The notes under the pieces: generated by a model
Databases searched by the model: none
What the model was told of the DNA's origin: nothing
Seen by the model: only the letters and a program-made list of their open reading frames with translations
Program-made: the position numbers and the translations under genes
Shown: positions 53,239 to 62,383 of the stretch, piece after piece
Numbering within the stretch: the stretch's first letter is position 1
Layout: the number at the start of each line of letters is the position of its first letter
From: Streptomyces massasporeus
Lineage (GTDB): Bacteria; Actinomycetota; Actinomycetes; Streptomycetales; Streptomycetaceae
Assembly: GCF_014648995.1 (NCBI RefSeq)
Contig: NZ_BMSE01000002.1
Location: 372,001-436,000 of the forward strand
Length of the DNA: 64,000 nt
Direction of reading: 5' to 3'

Positions 53239-54179
53239 CGTTCACCTGCCTGGATCAGGCCGCCCCGGCGGCGCATCAGGAGGGCCGTGAAGGCCATGGA
53301 GAGGGCGAAGAGGACCAGGGCGACCACACAGGCCGAGCCGTAGTCGAAGCGCTGGAAGCCCAGGTTGTAGACGAGTTGGGGGAGGGTGAGGGTCGACTTG
53401 TCGGGGTAGCCGGGCTCGAACTGCGTTCCCGCGCCCTGGATCACGCCCGACGCGACCTTCCCGGCGATCAGCGGCTGTGTGTAGTACTGCATCGTCTGGA
53501 TCACGCCGGTGACGACCGCGAACATGACGATCGGCGAGATGTTCGGCAGCGTCACGTAGCGGAAGCGCTGCCACGGGGTCGCACCGTCCAGTTCGGCTGC
53601 CTCGTACTGCTCCTTCGGCACGTCGAGCAGGGCGGCCATGAAGATGACCATCAGGTCGCCGATGCCCCACAGGGCCAGCAGGGTGAGGGCCGGCTTGGAC
53701 CAGGCGGGGTCGTTGAACCAGCCGGGGGCGGGGAGCCCGATCGTCTCCAGCAGGGAGTTGACCGGGCCGGTGCCGGGGTTGAGGAGGAACGCGAAGGCCA
53801 TCGTGGCCGCCACGGGCGGGGCCAGGTAGGGCAGGTAGAAGAGGGTGCGGAAGACACCCGTGGCCGTCTTGACCTTGGTGATCAGCAGGCCCACGCCCAG
53901 GCCGAAGGCGACCCGGAGCGTGACCATGATGACGACGAGCCACAGGGTGTTGCGCAGGGCGGGCCAGAAGAGGGGGTAGTGCTCGAAGACGTACACCCAG
54001 TTCTTGGTGCCGCTCCACGTGGGCGGCTTGAAGCCGTCGTAGCGCATGAAGGAGAAGTAGACGGTGGAGATCAGGGGGTAGGCGAAGAAGACCGTGAAGC
54101 CGATCAGCCAGGGGGAGAGGAAGGCGAGGGTGCGCAGGGTCGAGCGGCGGTGTTTCGCCCGCAGCGTGTAGGTGCTCAT
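53235..54179 (-). CDS. Carbohydrate ABC transporter permease (MalF type)
   Basis: A 314-residue permease with six membrane segments, including FLSPWLIGFTVFFAYPLIST. The EAA loop is EQYEAAELDGATPWQRFRYV followed by TLPNISPIV. It lies 3 nt after the binding-protein gene and overlaps the MalG-type gene. Confidence 0.93.
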   Translation of the reverse strand: MSTYTLRAKHRRSTLRTLAFLSPWLIGFTVFFAYPLISTVYFSFMRYDGFKPPTWSGTKNWVYVFEHYPLFWPALRNTLWLVVIMVTLRVAFGLGVGLLITKVKTATGVFRTLFYLPYLAPPVAATMAFAFLLNPGTGPVNSLLETIGLPAPGWFNDPAWSKPALTLLALWGIGDLMVIFMAALLDVPKEQYEAAELDGATPWQRFRYVTLPNISPIVMFAVVTGVIQTMQYYTQPLIAGKVASGVIQGAGTQFEPGYPDKSTLTLPQLVYNLGFQRFDYGSACVVALVLFALSMAFTALLMRRRGGLIQAGER

Positions 54180-54182
54180 GGG

Positions 54183-55520
54183 CTACTTCGCCTGCGCGAT
54201 GTCCGTGTCGATCTGCGCGGCCGTCTTCTTCAGGCCGGCCTCGAGGTCGGTCGCCTTGCCGCTTTCGTAGGCGTAGCCGAACTCCTGGACGGTGGTGAGG
54301 TAGACGCCGCCGTTGATCGAGGCGGGGGCGGTGGTGGAGTCCGGGTTCGCGGCGATCTCCAGGAACGTCTTGAAGCGCGGGTCGTACGTCAGCTTCGGGG
54401 ACTTCAGGGCCGCGAGCGTCGAGGGCACGTTGTGGATGGCGTTGGAGAAGTTCACCACCGCGTCCGTGTCCGTGGTCATGTACTTCACCAGCTCCCAGGC
54501 CGCGTTCTGCTTCCTGCTCGTCGCGGCGATGCCGGCGATGGTGCCGGTGATGTAGCCCTTGCCGTACTGGTCGGCCTGGTCGTCGGGGACGGGCAGCGGG
54601 GCGACGCCGATGTCGAACTTCGGCTTGGTGTCCAGGGCCATGCCCAGGCGCCACTCGCCGTCGAGCTGCATGGCGACCTGGCCGGTGTGGAAGGGGTGCT
54701 TGGGGCCCCATTCGTCGCCGAGCTTGGAGCGGTAGGTCTCCAGCTTGCGGTAGCCGCCGAGCGAGTCGACGAGCTTCTTCTGCACCGTGAAGGCCTGGAC
54801 GAACGCCGGGTCCTTGCCGACGTTCGACTTGCCGTCCTTGTCGAAGTACGTGGGGGAGAACTGGCCGAGGTAGTGCTCGGTGGTGGTCTCCCAGCCGTGG
54901 TAGTTCGGCATGAAGCCGAGCTGCTTGTACGAGTCGCCCTGGGGGATCGTCAGCTTCTTCGCGACGCGCTCGAACTCCGACCAGGTCTTCGGCGGGGCGG
55001 TGATGCCGGCCTTCTTGAACGCCGTCTTGTTGTAGTAGAGGCCGTACGCGTCACCCAGCAGCGGGACCGCGCAACGGTTTCCGTCGAACCGGGTGTACTC
55101 GTTCATCGCCTTCGGGAAGGTCTTCTCCGGGTCGACGCCGGACTTCTCGAAGAACGGGTTGAGGTCCACCAGGGCGCCCGAGGAACAGAACTTGCCGACG
55201 CTGTTCGTGGTGAAGGACGAGATCACGTCCGGGGCCTTGGCGCCGCCGGTGCGCAGGGCCTGGTTCATCTTGTCGTCCGTCATGTTGCCGACGACGTTGA
55301 CGTGGATGTTGGGGTGCGCCTTCTCGAATCCGGCGACCAGATTCTTGACGGCCTTCACCTCCGACGGCGCGCTCCAGGCGTGCCAGAAGTTGAGGGTCGT
55401 CTCCTTGGACGCGTCGTCGCTCGCGCCCGCGTCCGACTGGCCGGTGCAGGCCGTGGCGAGGAGGGCGAGGGTGGCGGAGGCGGCGAGCGCGAACGTCGCT
55501 TTTCTGGATGTTCCGGGCAT
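54183..55520 (-). CDS. Sugar ABC transporter substrate-binding lipoprotein
   Basis: A 445-residue lipoprotein. The signal peptide ends with the lipobox LLATAC followed by TGQ, giving a lipid-modified Cys. The mature part has family 1 binding protein features: TLNFWHAWSAPSEVKAVKNL, GKFCSSGALVDLNPFF and YGLYYNKTAFKKAGI. The ATG at 55520 has GGGAG 8 nt upstream; an earlier in-frame ATG would give a non-signal leader. It is the first gene of the transporter operon, which continues through GH4 and the kinase. The substrate is probably a beta-glycoside. Confidence 0.92.
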   Translation of the reverse strand: MPGTSRKATFALAASATLALLATACTGQSDAGASDDASKETTLNFWHAWSAPSEVKAVKNLVAGFEKAHPNIHVNVVGNMTDDKMNQALRTGGAKAPDVISSFTTNSVGKFCSSGALVDLNPFFEKSGVDPEKTFPKAMNEYTRFDGNRCAVPLLGDAYGLYYNKTAFKKAGITAPPKTWSEFERVAKKLTIPQGDSYKQLGFMPNYHGWETTTEHYLGQFSPTYFDKDGKSNVGKDPAFVQAFTVQKKLVDSLGGYRKLETYRSKLGDEWGPKHPFHTGQVAMQLDGEWRLGMALDTKPKFDIGVAPLPVPDDQADQYGKGYITGTIAGIAATSRKQNAAWELVKYMTTDTDAVVNFSNAIHNVPSTLAALKSPKLTYDPRFKTFLEIAANPDSTTAPASINGGVYLTTVQEFGYAYESGKATDLEAGLKKTAAQIDTDIAQAK

Positions 55521-55591
55521 GGCAGAGCTCCCTGAGGCACGGGGGAAGAAGGGAATTACCGGGGAGGGGGGTGGGGTCGGCGTGAGTGGTC

Positions 55592-55613
55592 CGGCCTGAG
55601 TCGGTTCAGGCCG
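55592..55613 (-). terminator. Hairpin after the ROK gene
   Basis: CGGCCTGA (55592-55599) and TCAGGCCG (55606-55613) form an 8-bp stem just beyond the ROK stop and before the transporter operon. Confidence 0.55.
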
Positions 55614-55620
55614 AGTCGGT

Positions 55621-56832
55621 TCAGCGGGAGGTGTCGAAGACCTCGTCGCGTGTGGTCGCCAGCGCGCTCTCCAGCGCGCCGCGCAGCACGGGGTGTTCAC
55701 GGACGTCGCCCACGACCAGGCGCGGGCGGGACGCGGCCAGCTCTTCCAGTTCGGCCTGGACGAGGGCGCGCAGCGGCTCGCCGCCCGAGGTGAGGGCCGC
55801 GCCGCTCAGCACGACGAGCTCGGGGTCGAGGACCGACACCAGGGAAGCCAGACCGGTGGCCAGCCGGGTCGCGTAGGTCCGCAGGAGCTGCCGGTGGGCG
55901 TCGTCGTCCGCCTGCGCCGCCCTGGCCACCAGCTCGGCGGCGGACTCGGCGTACGGGCCCGGCGGGACGTCCTCGATGCCGAGCTCGCGGGCCAGGCGCG
56001 GGACGGCCTGGGAGCCGGCCAGCTCCTGGTAGCCGCCGCTGTTGGCCTTGGTGACCTGGCGGACCAGGGGCGTGCCCGGCACCGGCAGGAAGCCGACCTC
56101 GCCGGCGCCGCCGGTCCAGCCGCGGTGCAGCCGGCCGCCGAGCACCAGGGCGGCGCCCAGGCCCTCCTGGTTCCACAGCAGCACGAAGTCCGCGTGGCCC
56201 CGGGCCGCGCCGAGACGCTGCTCGGCGAGCGCGACCAGGTTGACGTCGTTCTCGTACTCGAACGGCATCGGCAGGGCGGCGGCGAGCTCGTCCAGCAGGG
56301 TGGGGGAGTGCCAGCCCGGGAGGTGGGAGGCGTAGCGCAACCGGCCCGTGGTGGGGTCGAAGGCGCCCGGGGTGCCGATGACGAGGCGGTGGATGTCGTC
56401 CCGGGCGAGACCGGCCGCCTTCACCGCGCCGTCCAGGGCGTCGGTGACCTGCTGGACGACCGGGGTGCCGGTGCGCCTGCCGGGGGTGGGCAGCTCGTGG
56501 CGGCCGACCGTGCGGCCGGTGATGTCGGCGACCGCGGCGAGGATCCGCTGGGGGGTGACGTCGAGTCCGGCGGCGTGACCGGCCGCCGGGTTGACCTCGT
56601 AGAGCTGGGCGCTGGGGCCGGGGCGGCCTTCGGTGGTGCCGGTGGCCAGGACGAGTCCCGCCGCCTCCAGACGGGCCAGGAGCTGCGAGGCGGTCGGCTT
56701 GGACAGGCCGGTGAGCTTGCCGATCCGGGTGCGGGACAGCGGTCCGTGCTCCAGCAGCAGGTCCAGGGCGGCCCGGTCGTTCATGGCGCGCAGGACGCGC
56801 GGGGTGCCCGGCGTGCCGGCGGTTCCTGCCAT
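55621..56832 (-). CDS. ROK-family transcriptional regulator
   Basis: A 403-residue regulator. An N-terminal winged helix (RTRIGKLTGLSKPTASQLLA) is followed by a ROK sugar-kinase-like domain: AAGLDVTPQRILAAVADITG, GTPGAFDPTTGRLRYASHLP, LLWNQEGLGAALVLGGRLHR. ROK repressors release DNA on binding a sugar. It precedes the ABC operon on the same strand and likely controls it. The start is either ATG 56832 (AGGTG 9 nt upstream) or GTG 56844; I prefer the ATG. Confidence 0.9.
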   Translation of the reverse strand: MAGTAGTPGTPRVLRAMNDRAALDLLLEHGPLSRTRIGKLTGLSKPTASQLLARLEAAGLVLATGTTEGRPGPSAQLYEVNPAAGHAAGLDVTPQRILAAVADITGRTVGRHELPTPGRRTGTPVVQQVTDALDGAVKAAGLARDDIHRLVIGTPGAFDPTTGRLRYASHLPGWHSPTLLDELAAALPMPFEYENDVNLVALAEQRLGAARGHADFVLLWNQEGLGAALVLGGRLHRGWTGGAGEVGFLPVPGTPLVRQVTKANSGGYQELAGSQAVPRLARELGIEDVPPGPYAESAAELVARAAQADDDAHRQLLRTYATRLATGLASLVSVLDPELVVLSGAALTSGGEPLRALVQAELEELAASRPRLVVGDVREHPVLRGALESALATTRDEVFDTSR

Positions 56833-56927
56833 GCGTGTCCACACCTGCCCTTCGGCTGCTCAGCTTCTCAGTGATCAGGCGGGGAAGTCCATCGGACGAC
56901 CGTTCACGGGGTGCTTCCGATCACTGT

Positions 56928-56942
56928 TAGGAAAGTTTCCTA
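56928..56942. promoter_or_regulatory. ROK-type operator candidate
   Basis: TAGGAAAGTTTCCTA, a 15-nt palindrome around one central G, about 95 nt before the ROK gene start. Similar GGAAA/TTTCC palindromes precede ROK-regulated sugar genes in actinobacteria. The outer GTGATC/GATCAC pair nearby (about 56870 and 56918) could add symmetry. Confidence 0.6.
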
Positions 56943-57009
56943 TCGGTGGGAGGAAGGTAGGCCGGGCGTGGGGTGGGCGTCAATAGGGGACGGCTTGCCG
57001 TTATCCGGA

Positions 57010-57515
57010 CATGCGGCCGGGCGGGCAGCGGACCAGGGGGCGGCGGGTGCGCGGCTGGGTTGGGGCCGGGCGGCCAGTCGGACATGCGGTCGGCGTGCAG
57101 GTGAGCTTGCGGCCGGGCGGGCAGCGGACCGTGCGGCCGGGCGCGCGGCCGGAGGCGCGGCCGACGTGCGGGTGGGCGTGCGGCCGGGCGGGCAGTTGGG
57201 CATGCGGTCGGTGTGCGGATGGGCTTGCGGCTGGCTGGGGAGCGGCAATGCGGCCGGGCGCGCGTCCGGAGGTGCGGTCGGTGTGCGGGTGGGCTTGCGG
57301 CTGGGCCGCCAGTCGGACACGTGGCCGGCGCGCAGTCGGGCGGGTAGTCGCACCGCGCAGCCGGACACGCGTTTGGCGCGCAGCCGGACCGCGCAGCCGG
57401 ACACGCGGCCCGGCGGCAGCCGAACCGCGTAGCCGAACCGCGTAGCTGGGCCCGCGGCCGGGCCGCCAGTCAGGCACGCAGCCGGGCGGCAGCCGAACCG
57501 CGTAGCCGGACACGC
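57010..57515. repeat. Degenerate GC-rich minisatellite
   Basis: About 500 nt of drifting repeats. The left part repeats GCGGCCGGGCGGGCAG and GTCGG(A/T)CATGCGG-type units. The right part repeats CGCAGCCGGAC and CCGAACCGCGTAGCC several times. The frames crossing it on both strands are repeat artefacts. No gene is supported. Confidence 0.7.
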
Positions 57516-57517
57516 GA

Positions 57518-57554
57518 AGAGGGCGGCGCCCGGCAGGACCGGACGCCGCCCTCT
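57518..57554 (-). terminator. Terminator after the MscS gene
   Basis: AGAGGGCGGCG (57518-57528) pairs with CGCCGCCCTCT (57544-57554), an 11-bp stem. Confidence 0.75.
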
Positions 57555-57569
57555 CCCCGAGGTGCTGGG

Positions 57570-58679
57570 CTACTTCGTGGTGCTCGTCGGCGCGTGCGGC
57601 GCGAGCGGGGACGCCGCCGCCGACTGCGGGGACGCGGAGTTCGCGTACACCGACGGTGCCGCCATCCCCGCCGTCGGGTCCGCGGGCTGCTCCTCCAGCG
57701 GGGCCGTGGCGCCGCCGACGATCCGGATGTCCGCCGCGTCGAAGGCCCGCTTCACGCGCCAGCGCAGTTCGCGCTCCACGGTGAGGGACTTGCCCGGCAT
57801 CGTCTTGGCGGTGACGCGCACGACCATGGAGTCCAGCAGCACGCTGTCCAGGCCGAGGACCTCGATCGGGCCCCACAGCAGCTCGTTCCAGGGTTCCTCG
57901 GCGCTCATCTTCTCGGCGACCTCGTCCAGGGTGGCCTTCACCTTGTCCAGGTCCTCGCCGGCGTGGACGGTGACGTCGACGTTGGCGGTGGCCCAGCCCT
58001 GCGAGAGGTTGCCGATGCGCTTGACCTCGCCGTTGCGGACGTACCAGATCTCGCCGCCGTCGCCGCGCAGCTTGGTCACGCGCAGGCCCACCTCGATCAC
58101 CTCGCCGGAGGCGACACCCGCGTCGATCGTGTCGCCGACGCCGTACTGGTCCTCGAGGATCATGAAGACGCCGGACAGGAAGTCCGTGACGAGGTTGCGG
58201 GCGCCGAAGCCGATCGCCACACCGGCGACACCGGCCGAGGCCAGCAGCGGGGCCAGGTTGATCTGGAAGGTGCCCAGGATCATCAGCGCGGCGGTGCCGA
58301 TGATCAGGAACGACGCCACCGAGCGCAGCACCGAGCCGATGGCCTGGGAGCGCTGCCGACGGCGTTCGACGTTGACGAGGAGTCCGCCGAGCGCGCTGCC
58401 GTCCACGGACTGGACGGTCCGGTTCATGCGGTCTATCAGCTTGGTGATCGCCCGTCGGACGAAGACTCGCAGCACGGCCGCTATCACCACGATGAGCAGC
58501 ACCCTGAGCCCGATCGCGAGCCACGTCGACCAGTTCTGCTCGACCCAGCCGGCGGCGTTCGTCGCGCTCTCCTGAGCGTCCTGGAGCGAAGGCACTCTCG
58601 GGGACTGGGTCTCCGAGGGGGTCGGCGACGGTGACGGGTCGGCGGCCAACAGGACGGAGTCCGCGAGGGACAGGAACAC
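57570..58679 (-). CDS. Small-conductance mechanosensitive channel (MscS)
   Basis: A 369-residue membrane protein. Three or so hydrophobic segments (LAIGLRVLLIVVIAAVLRVF, VASFLIIGTAALMILGTFQI, LAPLLASAGVAGVAIGFGAR) lead to the pore-lining helix and the MscS beta domain (FMILEDQYGVGDTIDAGVAS). It releases solutes during osmotic downshift. GGAGG lies 7 nt upstream of the GTG at 58679. The C-terminal tail is Pro/Ala-rich. Confidence 0.9.
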   Translation of the reverse strand: MFLSLADSVLLAADPSPSPTPSETQSPRVPSLQDAQESATNAAGWVEQNWSTWLAIGLRVLLIVVIAAVLRVFVRRAITKLIDRMNRTVQSVDGSALGGLLVNVERRRQRSQAIGSVLRSVASFLIIGTAALMILGTFQINLAPLLASAGVAGVAIGFGARNLVTDFLSGVFMILEDQYGVGDTIDAGVASGEVIEVGLRVTKLRGDGGEIWYVRNGEVKRIGNLSQGWATANVDVTVHAGEDLDKVKATLDEVAEKMSAEEPWNELLWGPIEVLGLDSVLLDSMVVRVTAKTMPGKSLTVERELRWRVKRAFDAADIRIVGGATAPLEEQPADPTAGMAAPSVYANSASPQSAAASPLAPHAPTSTTK

Positions 58680-58992
58680 GGCAGGTACCTCCAGGTGCAG
58701 CGGTCTGCCCCGGCGCGGTGGTTCTGGGGGGTCAAGGTCACGGCTGGGTCACCGAAGGGGCAGAACCACCACACTAACGGGGCATTGTGTGTGCGCTTGC
58801 CGGATGTGTGAAGGAGAGACCGTGCTCACCTGGGCTTGAACAGGCCATGACCCGGGGGATGTATGGGATGTGGTCGAAAACACTCCCAGCCCGTTACGGG
58901 GACATGGTGGCGCTTCCACCAGGCATGAGGGGAGACTGGCTACGAATCGTCCCGGCGCGAGCCACGCGCCGCCGGCGTCCAAGGAGGCATCC
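58680..58992. other. Intergenic region, no gene seen
   Basis: 313 nt between divergent mscS and HNH genes. Some frames are open but carry no conserved sequence. Promoters for both genes should lie here. Confidence 0.4.
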
Positions 58993-59529
58993 GTGCCGCA
59001 TGTCCTGGTCCTCAACGCGTCGTACGAGCCGCTAGGTGTCGTACCGCTCCGCCGCGCGCTCGTCCTCGTCCTCGAGAACAAGGCAGTCTGCCTCGAGGAG
59101 TCCGGCGCCTATCTGCACAGCGCGACCGTCACAGTCCCCGCACCCAGCGTGGTCCGGCTCAAGCGATTCGTCCGGGTTCCCTATCGGGGGCCCGTTCCAC
59201 TGACCCGCCGGGCGCTGTTCGCCCGTGACGGGGGCCGGTGCATGTACTGCGGTGGCGTCGCAACCAGCGTCGACCACGTCATCCCGCGCAGCCGCGGGGG
59301 CAAGCACGTCTGGGACAACGTGGTGGCGTCCTGCCGCCGCTGCAACCACGTGAAGGCGGATCGGCACCTGTTCGAGATCGGCTGGCGGCTGCGACACAAA
59401 CCCGCCCCGCCGTCCGGCCTGGCCTGGCGCATCATCGGGACCGGCCATAGGGATCCGCGCTGGCTGCCGTACTTGCAGCCGTTCGGCGCGGAGGACGCCA
59501 TGGCCCGGATCGACGGCATTTCCGCCTGA
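58993..59529 (+). CDS. HNH endonuclease family protein
   Basis: A 178-residue protein. It begins MPHVLVLNASYEPLGVVPLR, a start conserved in actinobacterial chromosomal HNH proteins. The HNH module has GGRCMYCG, TSVDHVIPRSRGGKHVWDNV and CRRCNHVKADR. The gene is chromosomal and widely conserved, so a housekeeping DNA role is more likely than defence. The GTG at 58993 has AAGGAGG 6 nt upstream. A palindromic terminator follows. Confidence 0.88.
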   Translation: MPHVLVLNASYEPLGVVPLRRALVLVLENKAVCLEESGAYLHSATVTVPAPSVVRLKRFVRVPYRGPVPLTRRALFARDGGRCMYCGGVATSVDHVIPRSRGGKHVWDNVVASCRRCNHVKADRHLFEIGWRLRHKPAPPSGLAWRIIGTGHRDPRWLPYLQPFGAEDAMARIDGISA

Positions 59530-59554
59530 CGACGATCCGGGCCTTCGTATTGCC

Positions 59555-59583
59555 GCGATACCGCCGCCCGGCGGCGGTATCGC
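59555..59583 (+). terminator. Terminator after the HNH gene
   Basis: 14-nt arms (59555-59568, 59570-59583) form a near-perfect palindrome. Confidence 0.7.
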
Positions 59584-59664
59584 CCTGCGCCCGCGCCGGT
59601 TACCGGCCCGGGAAACCCCTGCGCCTGCCCGCACGGGCCACCGACTCCCCTGCGCCCGCCCCTG

Positions 59665-59709
59665 ACCGGCCGGCCCCGGGAAACCCCCGTTCCCCCGGGG
59701 CCGGCCGGT
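59665..59709 (-). terminator. Terminator after the PadR-ABC operon
   Basis: 16-bp perfect arms (59665-59680, 59694-59709) with a 13-nt loop, just past the permease stop. Confidence 0.75.
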
Positions 59710-59735
59710 GATGGGCGGCCCCCACCGGGCCCGCG

Positions 59736-61091
59736 TCACGCGTAGCGCAGCTCTCCGGGGCGCACCGAGCGGCCCAGCAGCGGCAGTGACGTCGCCACGG
59801 CGAGCAGGCAGGCGGCGTAGATCGCGAGGGGCACCAGGGCCGTCACCCAGGGGACCGGGCGATGGGCGAGCAGCGCGTACCAGGTGCCGATGGCCGTCCC
59901 GCCCAGGCCCGCGAGCAGCACCGCCGGTGCCAGTGGCAGCGCGGTCTCCAGCAGCAGGGACCGGCCGAGCACCGCGCGCGGCACCCCGGCGGCGGCCTGC
60001 GCGGCCAGGCCCCGGCGGCGGGTGGCCAGGGACTCTGCGGTGCCGACGGCGAGGCCGGACAGCGTGATCGCGAGGGCGATCGCGACGGCGGCGCCGGTGA
60101 GGTCGACGCCCAGGGTGTAGTAGCCCAGTCTCTCGGTGAGGTTCTCCCTGGAGCGCACCACATCCAGGAAGACCTCCCGGATACCCATGAACCCGGTCCC
60201 GACGACCGTCACCAGCAGCACCGCCGCGTGCGTACGGGCCGCCGCCCACGGGTCGTCCCGCAGCCGCTCCGCCGCGATCAGGACCGCCGCCGACCGGGCC
60301 CGGCCCGCCAGGAGCCGCCCCATGCCCCTGGCCGCGGCCCCGGAGAGCCATACCGAGCCCGCGCCGACCGCGAGGACCACACCCACCATCGTCAGCGGCA
60401 GCCCGATGCTCGGCCGGTTGGAAGCGGCCGAGGACGTGCCGAGCAGGGCGAACAGCGCCGCCGCCCCGACCAGCAGCAGCCCCGCCAGGAACAGCAGCCC
60501 CGGCCCCCGTCCGGTGCGCGGCGCGACCCTGCGCACCCAGCCGAGGGGCGAGGCCACCACCCGGCGCAGCGCCAGCGCGCCCGCCGCCGCGCCCAGCAGC
60601 GGTACGGCGACGGCGACCAGGGCGATCCCCGCCCAGGTGAGGGCCGTGGGCCGGTCCCACAGGCGCAGCAGGAGCAGCGCGGAGAAGACGGTGGCGACCG
60701 CCGAGCCCAGCAGACAGGCGAGCCCGGTCTCCAGCGCGGCGATCCGCCGCACCTGCCAGGGGGTCGCCCCGGCCAGCCGCAGCCCGGCCAGCCGCCGGTC
60801 GCGGTGCACCGCCCCGATCCGGGCGCACTGGCCGAGGAATCCGAGCACCGGCACGAGCAGGAGCAGCAGGCCGGCGATCACACCGGACCGCGTGCCGGGC
60901 TCGTTCAACAGGCCCGAGGCGACGGGCACGTGGTACCAGCCGCGCAGGGACGCCAGGGCGACGGCCGCCAGGGCGAAGCCGGTCGCGAGCGCGGCGCCCA
61001 CCGCCGTGAGGGTCACCCGCCACCACTCGCCGCGGTCGGACCCCCGGGTGAGTTCCCAGGCGAGGCGCAGATCGGCCCGGAGTGACGTCAC
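59736..61091 (-). CDS. FtsX-like ABC transporter permease
   Basis: A 451-residue permease with about eight membrane segments in two sets around a central loop, including CARIGAVHRDRRLAGLRLAG (FtsX region) and VLGRSLLLETALPLAPAVLL. The GTG overlaps the ATPase stop (GTGA). With the ATPase it forms an exporter, probably of an antibiotic or lipid. Confidence 0.88.
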   Translation of the reverse strand: MTSLRADLRLAWELTRGSDRGEWWRVTLTAVGAALATGFALAAVALASLRGWYHVPVASGLLNEPGTRSGVIAGLLLLLVPVLGFLGQCARIGAVHRDRRLAGLRLAGATPWQVRRIAALETGLACLLGSAVATVFSALLLLRLWDRPTALTWAGIALVAVAVPLLGAAAGALALRRVVASPLGWVRRVAPRTGRGPGLLFLAGLLLVGAAALFALLGTSSAASNRPSIGLPLTMVGVVLAVGAGSVWLSGAAARGMGRLLAGRARSAAVLIAAERLRDDPWAAARTHAAVLLVTVVGTGFMGIREVFLDVVRSRENLTERLGYYTLGVDLTGAAVAIALAITLSGLAVGTAESLATRRRGLAAQAAAGVPRAVLGRSLLLETALPLAPAVLLAGLGGTAIGTWYALLAHRPVPWVTALVPLAIYAACLLAVATSLPLLGRSVRPGELRYA

Positions 61092-61774
61092 GCCTTCACC
61101 CCCAGGGCCGCCACGGCCCCGTCCCGCAGCCGGACTTCGCGGTCCGCGTACGCCGCCACTTGGGCGTCGTGCGTGATCAGCAGGACGGCGGTGCCCGACT
61201 CGCGGGCCGTGTGGATCAGGGCCGTCATGACCTGCTCACCCGCCAGCGAGTCCAGGGCGCCCGTCGGCTCGTCGGCGAAGACCACCCTCGGTCCGGTGAC
61301 CAGCGCCCGGGCCAGTGCGGCCCGTTGTGCCTGGCCGCCGCTCAGCTCGCCCGGCCGCAGGTCCTCCTGGCCTCGCACCCCGAACCGCTCCAGCCACTGA
61401 CCGGCCCGGGCCCGGGCACCCGCCCGGTCGGTGCCGGCCAGCAGCAGGGGCAGGGCGACGTTGTCCAGGACGGTCAGCTCGGGGATCAGCTGCCCGAACT
61501 GGAACACCACGCCGAACTCGGTGCGCCGCAGCTCGCTCAGCCGCTTCTCGGGCAGGCCCTCCAGCCGCCGGCCGTCGTACGTCACCGAGCCCGCGTCCGG
61601 GCGGACGATGCCGGCCAGGCAGTGCAGCAGCGTCGACTTCCCGCTGCCGCTCGCGCCGGTCACGGCGAGGATCTCGCCGGTGTGCAGCTCGACCGACGCG
61701 CCGCGCAGGGCCGTGGTCCGGCCGTGCGCCTTGGTGAGGCCGCCGGCCGTGAGAAGGGGCACGGGTCTGCTCAT
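61088..61774 (-). CDS. ABC transporter ATP-binding protein (MacB/LolD type)
   Basis: A 228-residue ATPase. Walker A is GASGSGKST, signature LSGGQAQR, Walker B VVFADEPTGAL, and the H-loop LLITHD. The start overlaps the PadR stop (ATGA). It powers the FtsX permease encoded downstream. Confidence 0.95.
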   Translation of the reverse strand: MSRPVPLLTAGGLTKAHGRTTALRGASVELHTGEILAVTGASGSGKSTLLHCLAGIVRPDAGSVTYDGRRLEGLPEKRLSELRRTEFGVVFQFGQLIPELTVLDNVALPLLLAGTDRAGARARAGQWLERFGVRGQEDLRPGELSGGQAQRAALARALVTGPRVVFADEPTGALDSLAGEQVMTALIHTARESGTAVLLITHDAQVAAYADREVRLRDGAVAALGVKA

Positions 61775-62304
61775 GTCGCGTCGACCTCCGCGGTCAGGGT
61801 GGTGAGCCGGGCCGCCGTGGTGTTCATCCAGCGGAGATCGGCGTCGAGGTGGTTGAGGGCGTAGTCCGCCGAGAGCACGGTCGCGAGGTCGGCTCCCTTG
61901 GCGGCCTTGACCGCCGTGAGCTCCCGCATCCGCCCCATGTGCGCCGCGCGCTGGGCGCTCAGGTAGCCGTCGGGGTCGCCGCCCGAGAGGATCGCGACCA
62001 CGACCTTGGCGAAGATCTCGTTCGCGACGAACGGCGCGGGCGGGGCGATCTCCCCGGCCCAGCGGGCCAGTTCGCGCGTCCCCTCGTCCGTCGCCCGGTA
62101 CGTCGTGCGCTCCGGGCCGCCGTCCGAGTCGGTGCCGTCGACCTCGGCGAGGCCGTCCCGCACGAGACGCTGGAGGGTCGTGTAGACCTGCCCGTAGGCC
62201 AGCGGGCGGGCCTGCGGGAAGCGTTCGTCATGGCGTCGCTTGAGGTCGTAGCCATGGCTCGGACCCGTCGCGAGCAGGCCCAGCAGGATGTGGCGGGTGC
62301 TCAT
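61771..62304 (-). CDS. PadR-family transcriptional regulator
   Basis: A 177-residue regulator. The winged helix is MSTRHILLGLLATGPSHGYD, QVYTTLQRLVRDGLAEVD, ERTTYRATDEG, with a C-terminal helical dimerisation part. PadR regulators of ABC exporters are released by drugs. ATG 62304 lies 7 nt after a CATAAT -10 element, so the transcript is likely leaderless; the ATG at 62313 overlaps the -10. It heads a three-gene operon. Confidence 0.9.
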   Translation of the reverse strand: MSTRHILLGLLATGPSHGYDLKRRHDERFPQARPLAYGQVYTTLQRLVRDGLAEVDGTDSDGGPERTTYRATDEGTRELARWAGEIAPPAPFVANEIFAKVVVAILSGGDPDGYLSAQRAAHMGRMRELTAVKAAKGADLATVLSADYALNHLDADLRWMNTTAARLTTLTAEVDAT

Positions 62305-62314
62305 GCGGATCATT

Positions 62315-62329
62315 ATGTACTGAGTACAT
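62315..62329. promoter_or_regulatory. PadR operator candidate
   Basis: ATGTACTGAGTACAT, a perfect 7-1-7 palindrome of the ATGT...ACAT type, overlapping the promoter of padR. A second half-site (GTACTGAG) follows immediately. Confidence 0.65.
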
Positions 62330-62383
62330 GTACTGAGTGAATAGTCGACGGTGAAGAAGTTTTCCACCGTGCCTGGGAGTGGT

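Noticed and set aside
58870..58992. ATG at 58870 as start of the right-hand HNH protein
   Set aside because: The conserved protein starts with MPHVLVLNAS at the GTG 58993, which has an AAGGAGG site.
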